Source of the DNA: Terebella lapidaria
Lineage: Eukaryota; Annelida; Polychaeta; Terebellida; Terebellidae
Assembly: GCA_949152475.1 (NCBI GenBank)
Contig: OX424570.1
Coordinates: 1,910,181 to 1,974,180, forward strand
DNA length: 64,000 nt
Direction: 5' to 3'
Positions 21,900 through 34,389 of the stretch are shown piece by piece. Position 1 is the stretch's first letter; the number at the start of each line of letters is the position of its first letter. The notes under the pieces were generated by a model. It saw only the letters and a list, made by a program, of their open reading frames with translations, did not search any database and was not told the DNA's origin. The position numbers and the translations under genes are program-made.

Positions 21900-24800
21900 T
21901 TTGTGTTTTTATCCGTTATCTTTTCTCTTGACCCTTTTCTGTTTCTTCTTTCCCACCAGTGCTGTGATGATTGGACTCGGCAAGTACATGTCACACGATG
22001 GAGGGTAGCGTTACTCTAGATCAGATACAGGACGGTCAGGAATATGACCTGTCAGCTTTATATCTTGATGATGATGAATCCATATTTTTGAATAGACTCA
22101 ATAACTGTATATATTATGATCCCAAAACATTCAGACAAGAGATTGGTAAATCACTAGGAAATTGTTTATCCATTATCGTAATGAACTGTCAAAGTCTAAA
22201 TGCAAATTTCAATCAATAGTTAATCTACTAGCAGACCTTCAGGTGAATTGCAATGACTTTGATATAGTTGGTTTGACAGAAGTGTTCAGGATACCACATG
22301 ATGTTACTTATAAATTAGATGGGTACCAGACTTTAATATATAAGGTCCGGGAAAATAATGACTATGGTCATGGGGGTGTTGGGATATTTATAAAAGAACA
22401 TTTGCAATATACAGTCAGGAACGACTTATCTGTTTTTTTACCTCATGTATTTGAGTCTATATTCGTTGAAGTAACAATAAATAAGGAATCAACCATTATA
22501 GGCAATATCTACCGACCAAATACTGCACCCAGGGCAAATATTGATATTTTTATGTCCACCTTACATGAACTTATTGATATTATTAACAATGAAAATAAAA
22601 CAGCATATCTAATAGGAGATTATAACATAAATCTACTTAAATATGGGAGTGATATTAAAGTTAAACACTTTCTTGACAACGTCATCTCGCAAGGATTCGC
22701 CCCTGTAATAAATAGACCTACACGAGTTACTACTGATAGCGCCACACTAATAGATCAAATTTTTCACAAACGATCCAACTATAAATTCAAACTCTGGAAT
22801 AGTCATAATTAATGAAGTAACAGATCACTATCCTGTCTTTCACATAATTCCAAGTAACTCCGGAATAAATAAAGACATTCTTAAACCAATGAGATCACGA
22901 CTAGTAACTGACAATAAAATTGCGGAATTCAAAATGAAACTGGCTAATACTAATTTCAGCTCCATTATGGAAATAAATGATACTAACGACGCTTATGAGG
23001 CATTCACTTCGATTTATGAAAGTATATATGATAGCGTTTTCCCCGAAGTAATCATTAAACCTCCCAAGAAACATAACAAACGTGAACCATGGATGACCAA
23101 AGGATTACTTATTTCTTCTATAAAAAAAAACAAATTATACAAAAAGAAACTAAATAAACCTTCTGCCATAAATATCCATCGTTATAAGATGTAAAGTACT
23201 GTATACAAAAGACTGTTGAAAATCAGAAAACCAAAAATTATAACGATCTCATTGAATTAAATAAAAGAAATGCAAAGAAGACATGGGAAATCCTCAGAAG
23301 ATTACTACTACATTTAATAGTCATTTTGTAAATTTAGGTACCAACATTGACAGCTCACTTCCCAAATCAACACAGTCCCCATTATCGTATTTGAAATTTA
23401 ATAATCAAAATACAATGTTTGCAACGCCACCAATACCTATAGAAATTCTAAATCTTTCAAAAAAGTTAAAACCCAAAACGAGTGTTAGTCACGATAACAT
23501 TTCCATGTACTTACTAAAAGAAACTTTACCCCCAGATACTTTGCCCACTTTCCCACATCTTCAACAGATCGATAGAGCAGGGAGTCTTTCCAGATAAACT
23601 TAAAATCGCCAAAGTCATTCCCATTTATAAATCCGGTGATAATCAAGTATTTGAGAATTACAGGCCAATAAGTTTACTTTCCCCATTTTCCAAATTATTA
23701 GAAAAAATAATGTGTGTTCGCTCACAAAGTTTTCTGGATAATAGTGATATATTGTATAAACACCAATACGGATTTAGAAAAAAACACAACACTTCAACCC
23801 TTGATTCACTTACTCAAGCACATCTCCCAATCCCATAATAAACCTACTAAAGCTTTCACACTGGCTCTTTTCATTGATTTGTCCAAGGCTTTCGACACCG
23901 TCAATCATAAAATATTATTAGATAAATTACAATAATATGGCATTAAGGGAAGCTGCAATGGATGGCTTGAAAGTTACAACAATATTGCGAAATAAACAAA
24001 CACAAATCTAGCTATCAAAATATACAATGTGGAGTTCCACAGGGTTCAGTTCTTGGCCCCACATTATTTTTATACATCAATGATCTACACATCAATGATC
24101 TACACAACTGTACTGGCCTTAATTTATTGTCATTCGCAGACGATACAACGTTATTTACATCAGGACAAGATCTTTGCGCTACTACATATCTAGTGAATAC
24201 TGAATTGGAAAAAGTAAATGAATGGTTAGTATCCAACAGGTTAAAACTAAATCTTAGTAAAACGAAATATACCATATTTAGGCCATCCAACAAAAAAGTG
24301 AAAACATCTGATATCCGCCTCAAAAACAATGTACTACACCATATGATGAACAGACAAATGAACTGAACAAATTCCTTGGTATTTGCCTTGATACAAATTT
24401 AACATGGAAACACCACATAAATTATATCTGTACTGAAATATCTAGATCCTTATATTAACTCGTATCAAGAATTTCTTACCCGAAACTACCCTTAAAACAT
24501 TATACCACAGTCTGATCGAACCCCATTTGAACTATGGCATAGAGGCTTGGGAAAATTCTATTCATAAGGGCCGCATCAGCAAATTACAAACAAGAAAATG
24601 CATCATAGCTGCCCAAAAACCAACATCGCCTGGTGAAAAAAAAAGATTCTATGTTGGTTTAGGCACTTCCTATTTACCTGCATATATCACTATCCTCTCT
24701 ACACGGAATATACGTTGCCGGAAACTTCACGAATTTGTTCAAAATTGTGGCCAATTTTTTCTTTGCTCTATATTATACACTAAATTTACTTTTGCATTCC

Positions 24801-24900
24801 AATACTAGTATTACCAGGAAATCCACCACAAATAGAAGTCAGCTTATTTATACCGATGACATATCTAGAAATTCAGATACTAGTAATCCTATTATGGTGT
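21900..24900 (+). mobile_element. CR1-group (Crack/Daphne-like) LINE, heavily frameshifted
   Basis: A plus-strand LINE covering endonuclease and RT in several frames. Endonuclease: ALYLDDD..IIVMNCQSLNANFN (21971-22219), then, shifted, DIVGLTEVF, GNIYRPN, IGDYNINLL and VTDHYPVF (22817). The catalytic Glu is present, but the usual SETW is changed to LTEVF. RT: KPKTSVSHDNISMYLLK (23461 on), ENYRPISLLSPF (23653), FIDLSKAFDTVNHKILL (23872), GVPQGSVLGPTLF (24032) and FADD at 24133-24144. The C-terminal part, with LNYGIEAW (24527) and the thumb, decays by about 24900. There are at least six frame changes or stops plus a short internal duplication (atcaatgatctacac, twice at 24076-24106). The acidic N-terminal leader before the endonuclease is typical of this CR1-group subset. 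Confidence 0.85.
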
Positions 24901-27645
24901 CCTAAATTCATTCAAAACATATATGTGTATATTCAAATGCAGCAACAATCTAGACATGGTATTACACATTTATTTGCCACTTCCTAGCATTTCATGCATA
25001 CATTGACATTTGATCTGTGGTGCCAAAGTGATACCATGTTGGTAACCAACAACATGGAAACAGAATATTAATAGCAGTACTATGTTACTGTAATGCCTGA
25101 CTGTGACCAGGATTTTCCAATAACAATGGGTCATGATTAAAATCCCATATAGTAACATTTACTACTGTACAATTTTGTTATTCATTGCCATCCAGGCTGT
25201 ACGAAACTTTCATCACATATATATTAATACTCTATGAGTTTCTCAAATGCAAATAATGATGGATAGTACATACGGTACACGAGACAATCCTCAAGTTTGG
25301 GACCGACCGTTTCACTATGACCAATATGCCGATGCAATGGTGATTTTTTTACAAGTACCCACTTACGAAGCGGGTACGGTCTAACGGTTAACCGGTTACG
25401 AAAATCGCTACTCCTTCTACCACTAGATAGTATGTTGCGCACACTATACATGAACTTTTGACAATGATGATCAATAATCATATAGATGAACTTTATTTTA
25501 TACGGTATAGCATGAAACAATAAACACTAGGGAAAAGGGAACTAGGGAAAGGGGGGCTTAAATATATATTCATATATGTATAATGGTTATTTTCGATCAT
25601 GATTGAATTCAACGTTATAAATATTACAAATGTATATAGACGTCTATATGTGCATGTCTAGTGTTGTGTATTATATATTGTATAAATGTTCCTGCACTTG
25701 TTTTGTATAGCACGGAGGAGACCCCCTCGTGGCTACGGCTGTGGGGAATCCTCCTAAAACAAATAAAGTTTACATTTACATTTACAATAAACACTAGCCA
25801 CAAGGTTATTGACCGACAATGAATCATAGATGATGAGGTGACATATACAAATGCTGATGAACATTGGGCAACAAAAACAAATTATCATTATCATACCATT
25901 GTCAGTTATTTCATATATTGTACATATTACATGATAATACGCAAACATTACAACCAAACATTGGTCCTGACCATCCAGACAGCTTATGTTTAAATGCCTG
26001 GAGATTTTTTTAGCACTTTTTCTATTTTGAGGTAAACATTCCTTCATGACTGACACTATTCAAGCCAAAGAGCCTTTGATTCAAGCCATATCTTGTAGTT
26101 TTGCACTTTAACGTACATATTGAGACATTTCGGAGTGCGTAACAATTTTCTTTGACATTTAATAAATCATGGTCAATAGTGCCTGTAATTTGTTACTCAG
26201 GACATGACAACATTATAGATCTATTAGCCACTTGATGAAGTTTGATTTGGTTGGTCTTGGCCTCTCATCTTCCCTTCGGTGGGGTTTGTCAGTAGATGTG
26301 TTTCCTTCTATGACATAGCATTCATGTTGACATGTAGAACTGAAACCTGAAATTACATGTGAGATTAAGTTGTAGAGTGAACTATTCACAGTATTCAGTT
26401 TTGTGCCATTATTACGTTGACAGTCAGAACCTGTATTTTTGGGATCTGTAGAATATCTGACAGATGATGACAGCACGGTATTTGCACAATATTCCAGTTA
26501 CAGTAAACTATAGATAATAGACACATATAATATACGTACTGTTATTCTTGATCCTTGCAGGTGGCTGCTCTGCACTACGCACTAGTACAGTTTCTTTCAG
26601 GCTCAGATATTTGGTTGTTGCTGTGTGCTGACTCGCCTGACTGGCTGTCTGAGTGTCTCAGCCTGTCTGTAGTGTAGCCGCAGCCTGAGCGACGCAGAGG
26701 CTCTGCCAGAGCTGTAAGCTTACTGTCTGTAGAGTAGTACTAGTAGTATATCTGTTATGCAAGTTGAAGTTGATCTTGCAGTCATACTTTGCCTTGGCTT
26801 TGGTTTGTGGCAAATGCTGAAATGACAAAATGATTCCAAGTGTGATTGTGATGTTCACAGCTAGCATAGATATATACTGTATACAGTTGCAAAGTCGATA
26901 AAATAAATATCTCTTCATAACTGAGATCCGCCGTTGCATCTAGATCCGCCTCAAATGTGGCAGAGAGCACGTGCGATGTTTTGCACTCATTGAACCTGAG
27001 ACTGACTCACTGAGTGAGGCTGGGCTGGCAACGTAACCACGGCACGGGTGATGTATTCTAGCATCATCATGTTTCATACATTGGGGGTAAAGCCCCCAAA
27101 CCCCCTAAACTAGAAAACTTTATCGAGATCTTTCACTTACCTTCAATTTTCTACCATAATCGTAACAAACGGAGCTGGAAAATCACACGCTTCTGAAATC
27201 AAAACAAAACTAGCGCCAAGTGACGCACGCGACTAGATCTACCTTGACCTTTGTTGTTGCTAGGGGCGTGGTGCAATGACGCGATATGATTGGTTCCTAT
27301 GCAAAAGCTATATACGCATAAAGATGACGTCATTCGATACGGTGCACAATAGTTATAGCAATGCAAAAGCGACATTGCAATGAAATACATATTGAAAAAT
27401 AAACTGAATGAGCTGTTGCGACCATATTATCGCAACCAAAAGTAAGTGTATGAATCACACTACAAAAATTTAGGTGAATATGGGTCGTAGATTGGGGGGT
27501 AAACCCCCCAAACCCCCCTAACCTACACAACTATCCAGACGGCTTCAGCCAAAATGCAGTATTAGCTGCGCCATATTTGGGTCCTCCATGGCTCCATGGA
27601 TTTGTGAATACACTACCAAACATGGCGCCTAGCCGCTTCGCGGCT
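24901..27645. other. Gene-free stretch with LINE-tail-like and C-rich repeat motifs
   Basis: No protein is recognised. At 25705-25790 a gaggagaccccctcgtggct..ggggaatcctcc..aataaag segment ending in atttac repeats looks like the 3' end of a LINE with a microsatellite tail. At 27079-27110 and 27490-27523 a C-rich motif of the form ttgggggtaaa(g)ccccccaaaccccc occurs twice in direct orientation. Each copy can itself fold into a hairpin. A GC-richer patch lies at 26560-26760. Confidence 0.45.
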
Positions 27646-27647
27646 AG

Positions 27648-28392
27648 CGATGTTGGTAAAAAGAGCCATCAGGACAATTACAAAATCTAGATTTAATGCC
27701 CACACTGAGCTGTTATTCAAAAAGCTAAATATCTTAAAATTTGACGATTTGTTCGAATACCACGTAGTGATATTTATGTATGACTATATTGACTCAAATT
27801 TACCAGCATTTTTTGCAAACTGTTTTACCTTAAAATCTGATATCTCAAAGAGAGAAACACGTACTAAAAATACATTTTATATTGAAAGACCCAGGACTAA
27901 CTTTGCCTCCAACCTACCGAATTATATCTTTCCCACTATCTTCAACAAATATCCCACATAATTTTTCTCACTAAGATCCAAATCGTCCCTCAAACATAAG
28001 TTAAATCAATATCTATCAAGTAAATACCAAAGCGAAGTTCGCTGTGAAAATAAAACATGTATACATTGTAACTCTTCACTGTGTCCGTCCTGTGTCTGAA
28101 GTACAGAAACGTTTCATGTGACATCAACGGGTCCTTTCATCACTAGCACTGCAGTTTTCTTCTCTTTCTGTTGTACTATACCTTACTCCTTTATTCCTTA
28201 CTTTCTCTCTGTTTCTTTCAGCACGGGCCCATGGGAGGGTGCACATTCATCTCTACCCGGGGAGGGGTGGCGGTGCTAAGGGGGCTTCGCAGGAAGACGG
28301 CTTCGTGCCATGTGTTGCCCGAACAACATCCAATTTGTACATATGTTTTGTTGTGATGCTGTTCAAATAAATTACTTACTTACTTACATACT
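27648..28392 (+). mobile_element. CR1-group LINE 3' fragment with (ctta)n tail
   Basis: The translation RAIRTITKSRFNAHTELLFK..NILKFDDLFEYHVVIFMYDY matches the C-terminal region of Crack/Daphne-like LINE RT proteins, after which the frame decays near 27960. The rest is a pyrimidine-rich 3' UTR (28150-28220) ending in caaataaa followed by ttactta repeats (28362-28395), the microsatellite tail expected for CR1-group elements. It is a separate 5'-truncated insertion from the 21.9-24.9 kb copy. The strongly palindromic agccgcttcgcggct immediately upstream (about 27630) belongs to the preceding sequence. Confidence 0.75.
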
Positions 28393-28719
28393 TACAAAAA
28401 GACACTAACTTATTACAAACTTGTTAACAAATTTATATTGGTTTCTGTACAAAATTTCACACGATCATTGTGACCAAGCATCACGAAGTTATTTTCATTG
28501 ATATCTCGTACAAGCCTATGAACGGAGCATTTTGATACATGGCAGTACGCGGAGCGTTATGATCGTGATATTTCCCCTGACAGTGTTGCGCAAATATTTA
28601 TTCCGTCTCAGATATATTTATACTTAGCAGCAATATCCATCTGATATTAATGAGCATTAACTTGTGCATTACTAATATACATTACTAACAGTTATAGTAA
28701 CAAATAAGATCATTCGCAT

Positions 28720-29409
28720 CTCCTCGCCATGGTTACATGCTCTCATTCACCAATGGTATGGCAGCAGATGTGGAGAGAAGATTCAGAATTGCTCACGATG
28801 TCAAAAGTGTCAAAAGGAGAATACCGTTCTGGTCATCACTTACCATTTTTCGCGCTTGGCCCAGGCAATCCGAACAAAGAACATACCAGCAAAAAAACAG
28901 CAGAGTTCTATTTCAGGAGTTTATTGTTTATTATGGATTCCCAAAACGATTGCATAGCAATCAGTGTGCAAACTTCGAATGTGATCCGTGAACTCTGCGA
29001 ACTGGCAAAAGTCAAATAACCCAGAACCAGCCTTGAGGGGCCGGTCATTATTTATCGGGTGGAGGGTTTGATGGATTTTCCGAGAAATGAGTTTTCAAAG
29101 TTTGACCCTCCCCTCTACCGCCTGGGTACTCAGCATTTGTTCTTATGCTCGGCAGAGATGCGAGGTTACCCATCGATACGGTCCTAGGACTGGCAGAGAA
29201 GTCTGGTAGAACATATTACCTGAAGTGATCTCTGGATTGAAGGATAGCTTGTAGGAAGCTTGCAAGATTGCGACAGAACCAGTGAAGAAGGCGCAGTCCT
29301 GTCACAAACAACAATATCACAACAAAGTTCGAAGTGTATCTGTTCATTAGGTGAGATTGTCCTGGTGGAACAGCTGGCATTTGAAGGTCCTCTTAAAGTA
29401 GAAGATTGC
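28720..29409 (+). pseudogene. Ty3/Gypsy LTR retrotransposon fossil, integrase region
   Basis: Translated pieces match the integrase core (FIVYYGFP motif region near 28918-28945, followed by the HSxQ..NFE motif) and, near 29140-29200, the conserved GREARLPIDTVLG-like segment downstream of it. This is a broken remnant of the integrase part of a Gypsy-family polyprotein with several breaks; no gag, protease or RT and no LTRs are seen, so it is old. Its right side is cut by the inverted-repeat element that begins at about 29410, so the Gypsy copy was probably there first. Confidence 0.75.
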
Positions 29410-30135
29410 TAGTCAGGAGGAATATTGAGCATATAGCACTCAGGGTGGAAATGTAGTACAGACTTTTTCTATCGATTGATATGGCTTCATAATGGTCTAA
29501 GACAACCTTTTACAGAGGGTGTGTAAAATTTTCTCCTGGGCTAACTTTTTTATGGCCTTTTTCAAAATGGCCGCCACCGAAAATTTGGTATTTTAGGAAA
29601 AAAAATCAAAATTAACATCCTGTCATGATGCTTTCGGTCTAATATGATACATATTAGTTATATGGAAATATATTCTTCCTAACAATACTAATAACACCGA
29701 TTCAGACCCCCAAAAAAGAAAAAAATCCAAGATGGCCACCAAATTCTCGCTGTTTTTAAACAAGTACTCATTTCTTCCTGCCAAATTGAGATAGGAAGCC
29801 AATTTTGGTGTCTAACCCTGGGTTTTTGGGTATGAGGATTCCAAATAAATAACCAGTTTCGTTATTTGATGGTTCGAAGCTGCTCAGAATCCAAGATGGC
29901 TGCCAAATTATAGCTCGATTTCGCAAATAAGCACCAATAACCGTCACATATTCATAATAAGAAGGCAATTTTGGTGGCCAGTCCTGGGGTTTGTGGTATG
30001 AGGGTCCTACCTGAACAAATACTTTTGTGTGTAGATGGTGATTGGCCAGTTTAAAGCTATCCAGCTGTCCAAAAGCCAAGATAAGGAATAATTAATGAAA
30101 CACATGCAAACAAACCTGTTTAATAGCACCAAAGA
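29410..30135 (+). repeat. Left inverted-repeat arm of the 29.4-33.5 kb element
   Basis: It runs from tagtcaggagg through aaaatggccgccaccgaaaa (about 29564), ccaagatggctgccaaatta (29893) and tgtgtagatggtgattggcc to aacctgtttaatagcacc (30113-30131). It contains three ccaagatgg/aaaatgg..ccaaatt motifs roughly 160-320 bp apart. Confidence 0.85.
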
Positions 30136-30289
30136 TCAAGATATTCCACTCAGGCCAAAACGAAGCGAAAAATCCCCCTGGCGGTCAGACTGAGGAATTA
30201 CTATAATTGCGTTTTTATGTTTGATCAGATAGTAAAAACTCCTTGAAATTGATGATCACTTCACCATCAAATCAAATTGGCAAAGTCTG

Positions 30290-32740
30290 TGACTACTTTG
30301 TTTCAATCGAGTTTCTACAAGGAGATTGGCCTCACATTGGTACTTACATTCACTGCCTTTTCTGAGTATAAAATCCTCCTAAGCTGGACATATAACTTGA
30401 TGAGGAAGTTGTTGACGTTGATAACAAATATATCAACACAGAAGACGTTGATCAGACGAGATACAGCAAGTTACATGACATTAAAAATGATGTTCAGCTT
30501 CATTCCAAGAATTATACAAGGTCATGCAAGAAGGGTAGCAGGACTTACAGGTTCAGGTTCCCCCGTCCACCTTCTTGTCAGGCCTTTATGTGCCATCCCA
30601 GCAGACACTGAACCAGATGAGTGAAAAAACGCTGCTGAAGAACAAGCCTGGAACATTATAGCCTCCACGAAAATGGTTGTACATAAGCATAAACACAAAG
30701 ACTGATGGGTATATCAGTACAAATCAAAACCCTTTGAAAGCCTGGAATCCTAATTTTGACTTACAATTTGTTGTTGATGCATACGCTTGCATTCGATATA
30801 TTGTGTCATATTAGTGCAGCAAGAAGCAGAGTGAAGATGGTCAGCTCCTCCATGAAGAACCATGCAGATCACAATAGGCTGGGATAAGACAGACGCTACA
30901 ATGACTCGGCAATACATACCTGACCAACAGGGAGATGAGTGTCACGGAGGCTATTTACAAGGCCACAGGCACACTTCTCAAAACTTGTAGTCGGGATGTT
31001 GTTTGGATAATTGCAGCTCCGACAAGTACCATACTGACACTTCCACTCTTACTGCTGGGTCACTGAGATCCAGACATTGAAGACGTGTGGCTACATTGTA
31101 CATCTGTACTAGACAGGTACATGTACATGTACCATGCACGCCTTCCTGTAGATATTCTCAAAGACCTGTCTGGCTGAAATTGTATCCCTCTTCAAGGTTG
31201 ATAGTAAACCAGGTAGAGATTATGAACCATCTGAAGGAAATTCTACCCATAACAACGACAACCGGTCCAATGTTCCATATGCTTCATTGAAGTTGGCTCG
31301 GAATAAAGGATAGATCTCAAGACGGAAATCTGCCAATAAAGCTTGCACATCTGTAGGGACAGTGAGAAACATCAGAATCTCATGGTTCTTTATCTTCACC
31401 ACATTGGAATGGATTTAAATGAGTGGGAGCATTCCCTACTATGGCAAAAGGACAAGCACCAGCAACATTATCAGAGAAAAGCAAGCGCTATTTGGAAATA
31501 ATATCCAAGAGGTTGAAAGAGCCTTGAAGAGATCCAGGAAAATCATCTTGCGGAAGATGCCTTGGCACACATTGCCCCAGGAAGTGGCGGCTAGACGCTT
31601 GGAAACAAAAGCCAACATAGAAGACGTTTACCTCGAGGACATCAGTCTGGAAGACCTGCCAGATTGAGTGGCAAGCCTCGGAGCATCAACACCAAGATGG
31701 GCTCAGTTGTCAGTAGAACACAGCATCTTGGCAATCCCATAGAACCAGGCTCAAGTTCTCATGCAGTGCATGAACAATATACAAGGGAAAGTCTTCATTC
31801 ATACTCGCTAGTGGTGCATCGATAAGATGAATAGAAAATGTCTGGGGACTTTCAATATACTGGTTAAGAAAAGTTTTATATCATCAAAGCTCTGATGTGT
31901 GGCTCCAACTGGCAAAGCAGCATTTACCATCAGTGGCGGAACCATGCTTCCATGCAAAGGGATGTGGGACAAAAGTATATACCACTTGCCGAAGAGCTCA
32001 ACACTGCCCCCAAAGGTTAGGTATTAAAACCTCGAGCTAATAATCATTGATGAGATCTCAGCAGAGACATGCTGAAGTTCATCAGAGGTCATCTGGATCA
32101 ACTCAAGAGAAACAAGAGTTCTTCATGATTCTGGCAGTCAGTGATTTTATCCACAGCTGCATGTAAGAGGACAAATACTGAGACCCAGCTGCCCTAGCAG
32201 AGCCTTGGGACGACTTCAAGGTTACTACTTTGACCGACATAATGAGACAAAAAAACTACAAATCGTTTTCGGAGATGTTGAATCATAGAGCTCTGAAAAT
32301 TAGGAGATGCTTAAGGATAACAGATCCAAGCAGATGTACTTCATGTGTTTCCTTTCCGAAAAGTTGCTGCTTCACACAATGTAAAGATGACTGATTCTTT
32401 GAACAGACAGAAATCGAAGATTGTGGCTGTGAATGTTATCGAGAATAGATCTGGCTTGAAGAAGAATACAACACCTGTACCCATTGAATGCAGATGTTAC
32501 ATCCTTTCTGCTGATGTTACACTCTGTGAGGGCTCCATGGTGACTATGATGAGCAATCCCAATGTAGAGGATGGTCTGGTGAGTGGCGTCATGGGAACAG
32601 TCTTGAGGATCATCGAAGGATGCAAACCTCTAGGCCAACCACAATGTGTGTTAGATTTGACAATGACCAATTTGACATCAATGCCCGTGCCTTATCACCA
32701 ACAGATCTCCCGAAGAGTTGGCTAAGAAATATTTTTTTTA
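30290..32740 (+). pseudogene. Helitron-type Rep (Helitron_like_N) + PIF1-like helicase, decayed
   Basis: Conserved Helitron Rep-Hel blocks appear in the expected order on the plus strand, in shifting frames. Rep/HUH region near 30310-30360: PHIGTYIHCLF, a disrupted form of the GSPHIHCLFW histidine motif, then DEEVVD. Next is CKKGSRTYRFRFPRPP (about 30518-30565), matching the CRFGFPKPP block just after the Rep domain. Helicase: Walker A APTGKAAFTISGGTML at 31902-31949, Walker B ELIIIDEISAE at 32034-32066, and the C-terminal VTLCEGSMVTMM..NVEDGLVSGVMGTVLRI block near 32510-32620. Helitron Rep-Hel proteins nick and unwind DNA for rolling-circle transposition. This copy is inactive: many breaks, and the Walker A and Walker B blocks are only about 110 bp apart. 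The 31419-31667 segment (W..LPQEVAARRLE) fits the Rep-helicase linker. Confidence 0.75.
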
Positions 32741-32779
32741 CTGTCTGATAGTGGTTGATTCTGTTGATTTTGTGCGAGT

Positions 32780-33490
32780 GGGTGCTATTAGACGGGTTCG
32801 TTTACATGTTTCACATTAATTAATGGTTATCTTCGCCTTTGAAGTTGAACACCTCTAAATTGGCCAGTAACCATCTACACACAAGAGTATTTCTTCAAGT
32901 AGCACCCTCATACCCCCAAGCCCAGGACTGGCCACCAGAGTTGGCTTGTTATCTTGATATATATGACGGACATTGGTGCTCATTTGCGAAATCCGGCTAA
33001 AATTTGGCAGCCATCTTGGATTCTGAGCAGCTTCAAACCATCCAATCACAAAACTGGTTATATATTTGAAATCCTCATACCCCAAAACCCAGGGTTAGAC
33101 ACCAAAATTGGCTTCCTATCTCAATTTGGCAGGAAGTTATGAGCATTTGTGTAAAAATGGCGAGAATTTGGCGGCCATCTTGGATTTTATCCATTATGGG
33201 GGCGTTTGAATCGGTATTATTAGTATTGTTATGAAGAATATATCTCCATAGAACTAATATGTATCATATTAGACCGAAAGCATCATGACAGGAGGATAAT
33301 TTTGATTTTTTCCTAAAATACCAAATTTTCGGTGGCGGCCATTTTGAAAAAGGCCATAAAAAAGGTTAGCCCAGGAGAAAATTTTACACACTCTCTGAAA
33401 AAGGTTGTCTTAGACCATTATGAAGCCATATCAATCGACAGAAAAAGTCTGTACTATGTTTCCACCCTGTGTGAAATTTCCTCCTGACTA
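32780..33490 (-). repeat. Right inverted-repeat arm of the 29.4-33.5 kb element
   Basis: The reverse complement of 29410-30135 with scattered substitutions and small indels. The inner end is cgggttcgtttacatgtttc (32794 onward); the outer end is ttcctcctgacta (33478-33490). Confidence 0.85.
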
Positions 33491-33919
33491 TGCTGTAATT
33501 AATCGTTATTTTGTCATCCAGCTGTAACGGTGCAGTACTTTATAACCTGTGAATATTGATCGTTGTATATACCTGACTTACCTTTGTAACACGTTGTACT
33601 CTCTCCCGCGTATTAATTATTGTACAATGAGTTGTTCAACACATGTGATATTTTCTCGTTATTACATTGGTTAGCCCCTGTGTCACATGGGCGTTTTGGA
33701 GCCACATTTAAAAGGGACCAGGTCGCCTGACTTTTACAAAACAAGAACTAAAAGCATAGATCCTCGCTCATCCTTTATCAAAGAAAAAATGGACACCAAT
33801 GTGAACAGAGAAAGAACAGATTAAGAAAATAGAATCTTAATTTGAGCAAGAAGCGAAAGTGTATAACTATACTTATGTACTTGTCATATATCTGTTTCAT
33901 GGGGTTTGTTTCGGATTTC
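33491..33919. other. Gene-free spacer
   Basis: No gene or repeat is recognised here. The Gypsy sequence interrupted at about 29410 does not obviously resume after 33490. Confidence 0.4.
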
Positions 33920-34150
33920 TAAATTATTTTCATAGGTTGTTGGGCAGTTGTGTACTAATTCCATCAGGTGTACAGTAGAAACAACTACATTTAACAAACT
34001 ATCTGCCCCTGATGACGCCAGTGTGTCTTTGGATGAACTATTTGGTCAGGTTTTGTTTCTATTGCAAAATGTTGTATTTTACGTTTGTTATTGGCATCAT
34101 CAAAATCTGACTGTATTGGTGGTAACAGATTGATACTTACACCCAAGGGA
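33920..34150 (+). repeat. Dispersed repeat, copy 1 (inverted match to 43325-43555)
   Basis: The reverse complement of 43325-43555 gives the same blocks at about 80-85%: cataggttgttgg, actaattccatcaggtgtac, agaaacaactacatt, gtttctatt.caaaatgttg and attggtggtaa. The other copy lies directly upstream of a Penelope-like RT on the same (minus) strand, so this may be an isolated 5' piece of that family. Confidence 0.8.
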
Positions 34151-34326
34151 ATGGAAGTAAAAACTATGAGTTGGAAATAATAGCGAAAATAATGTGAATA
34201 AGCAATAGGAACACAATTGAATACTAATTAAATGAAACTAATATTAAACAGTACTATACCCCCTCCCCCGTCCCACGCTCCTAACCCTGCTCAACACGAC
34301 ATTACAGTCGGTATGAAACCATAAAA

Positions 34327-34386
34327 CACATATACGGTCTAAAAGTCTAAACTTATAAACATATACGGTCTAAAAGTCTAAACTTT
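34327..34386 (+). repeat. Two-copy 31-bp tandem duplication
   Basis: acatatacggtctaaaagtc followed by taaactt occurs at about 34328 and again at 34359. Confidence 0.85.
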
Positions 34387-34389
34387 TGC

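Larger units (their letters stand above)
29410..33490 (+). mobile_element. Long-inverted-repeat element carrying Helitron-type Rep/helicase remains
   Basis: Two arms of about 0.72 kb (29410-30135 and 32780-33490) are close to 88% identical by eye in inverted orientation and enclose about 2.6 kb with remains of a Rep plus PIF1-type helicase gene (separate entry). Both outer ends begin tagtcaggaggaa, and homology stops right there on both sides, so these are probably the element's true ends. No clear target duplication is visible (left flank gattgc, right flank tgctg). Long inverted repeats are not a standard feature of Helitrons. Confidence 0.75.
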
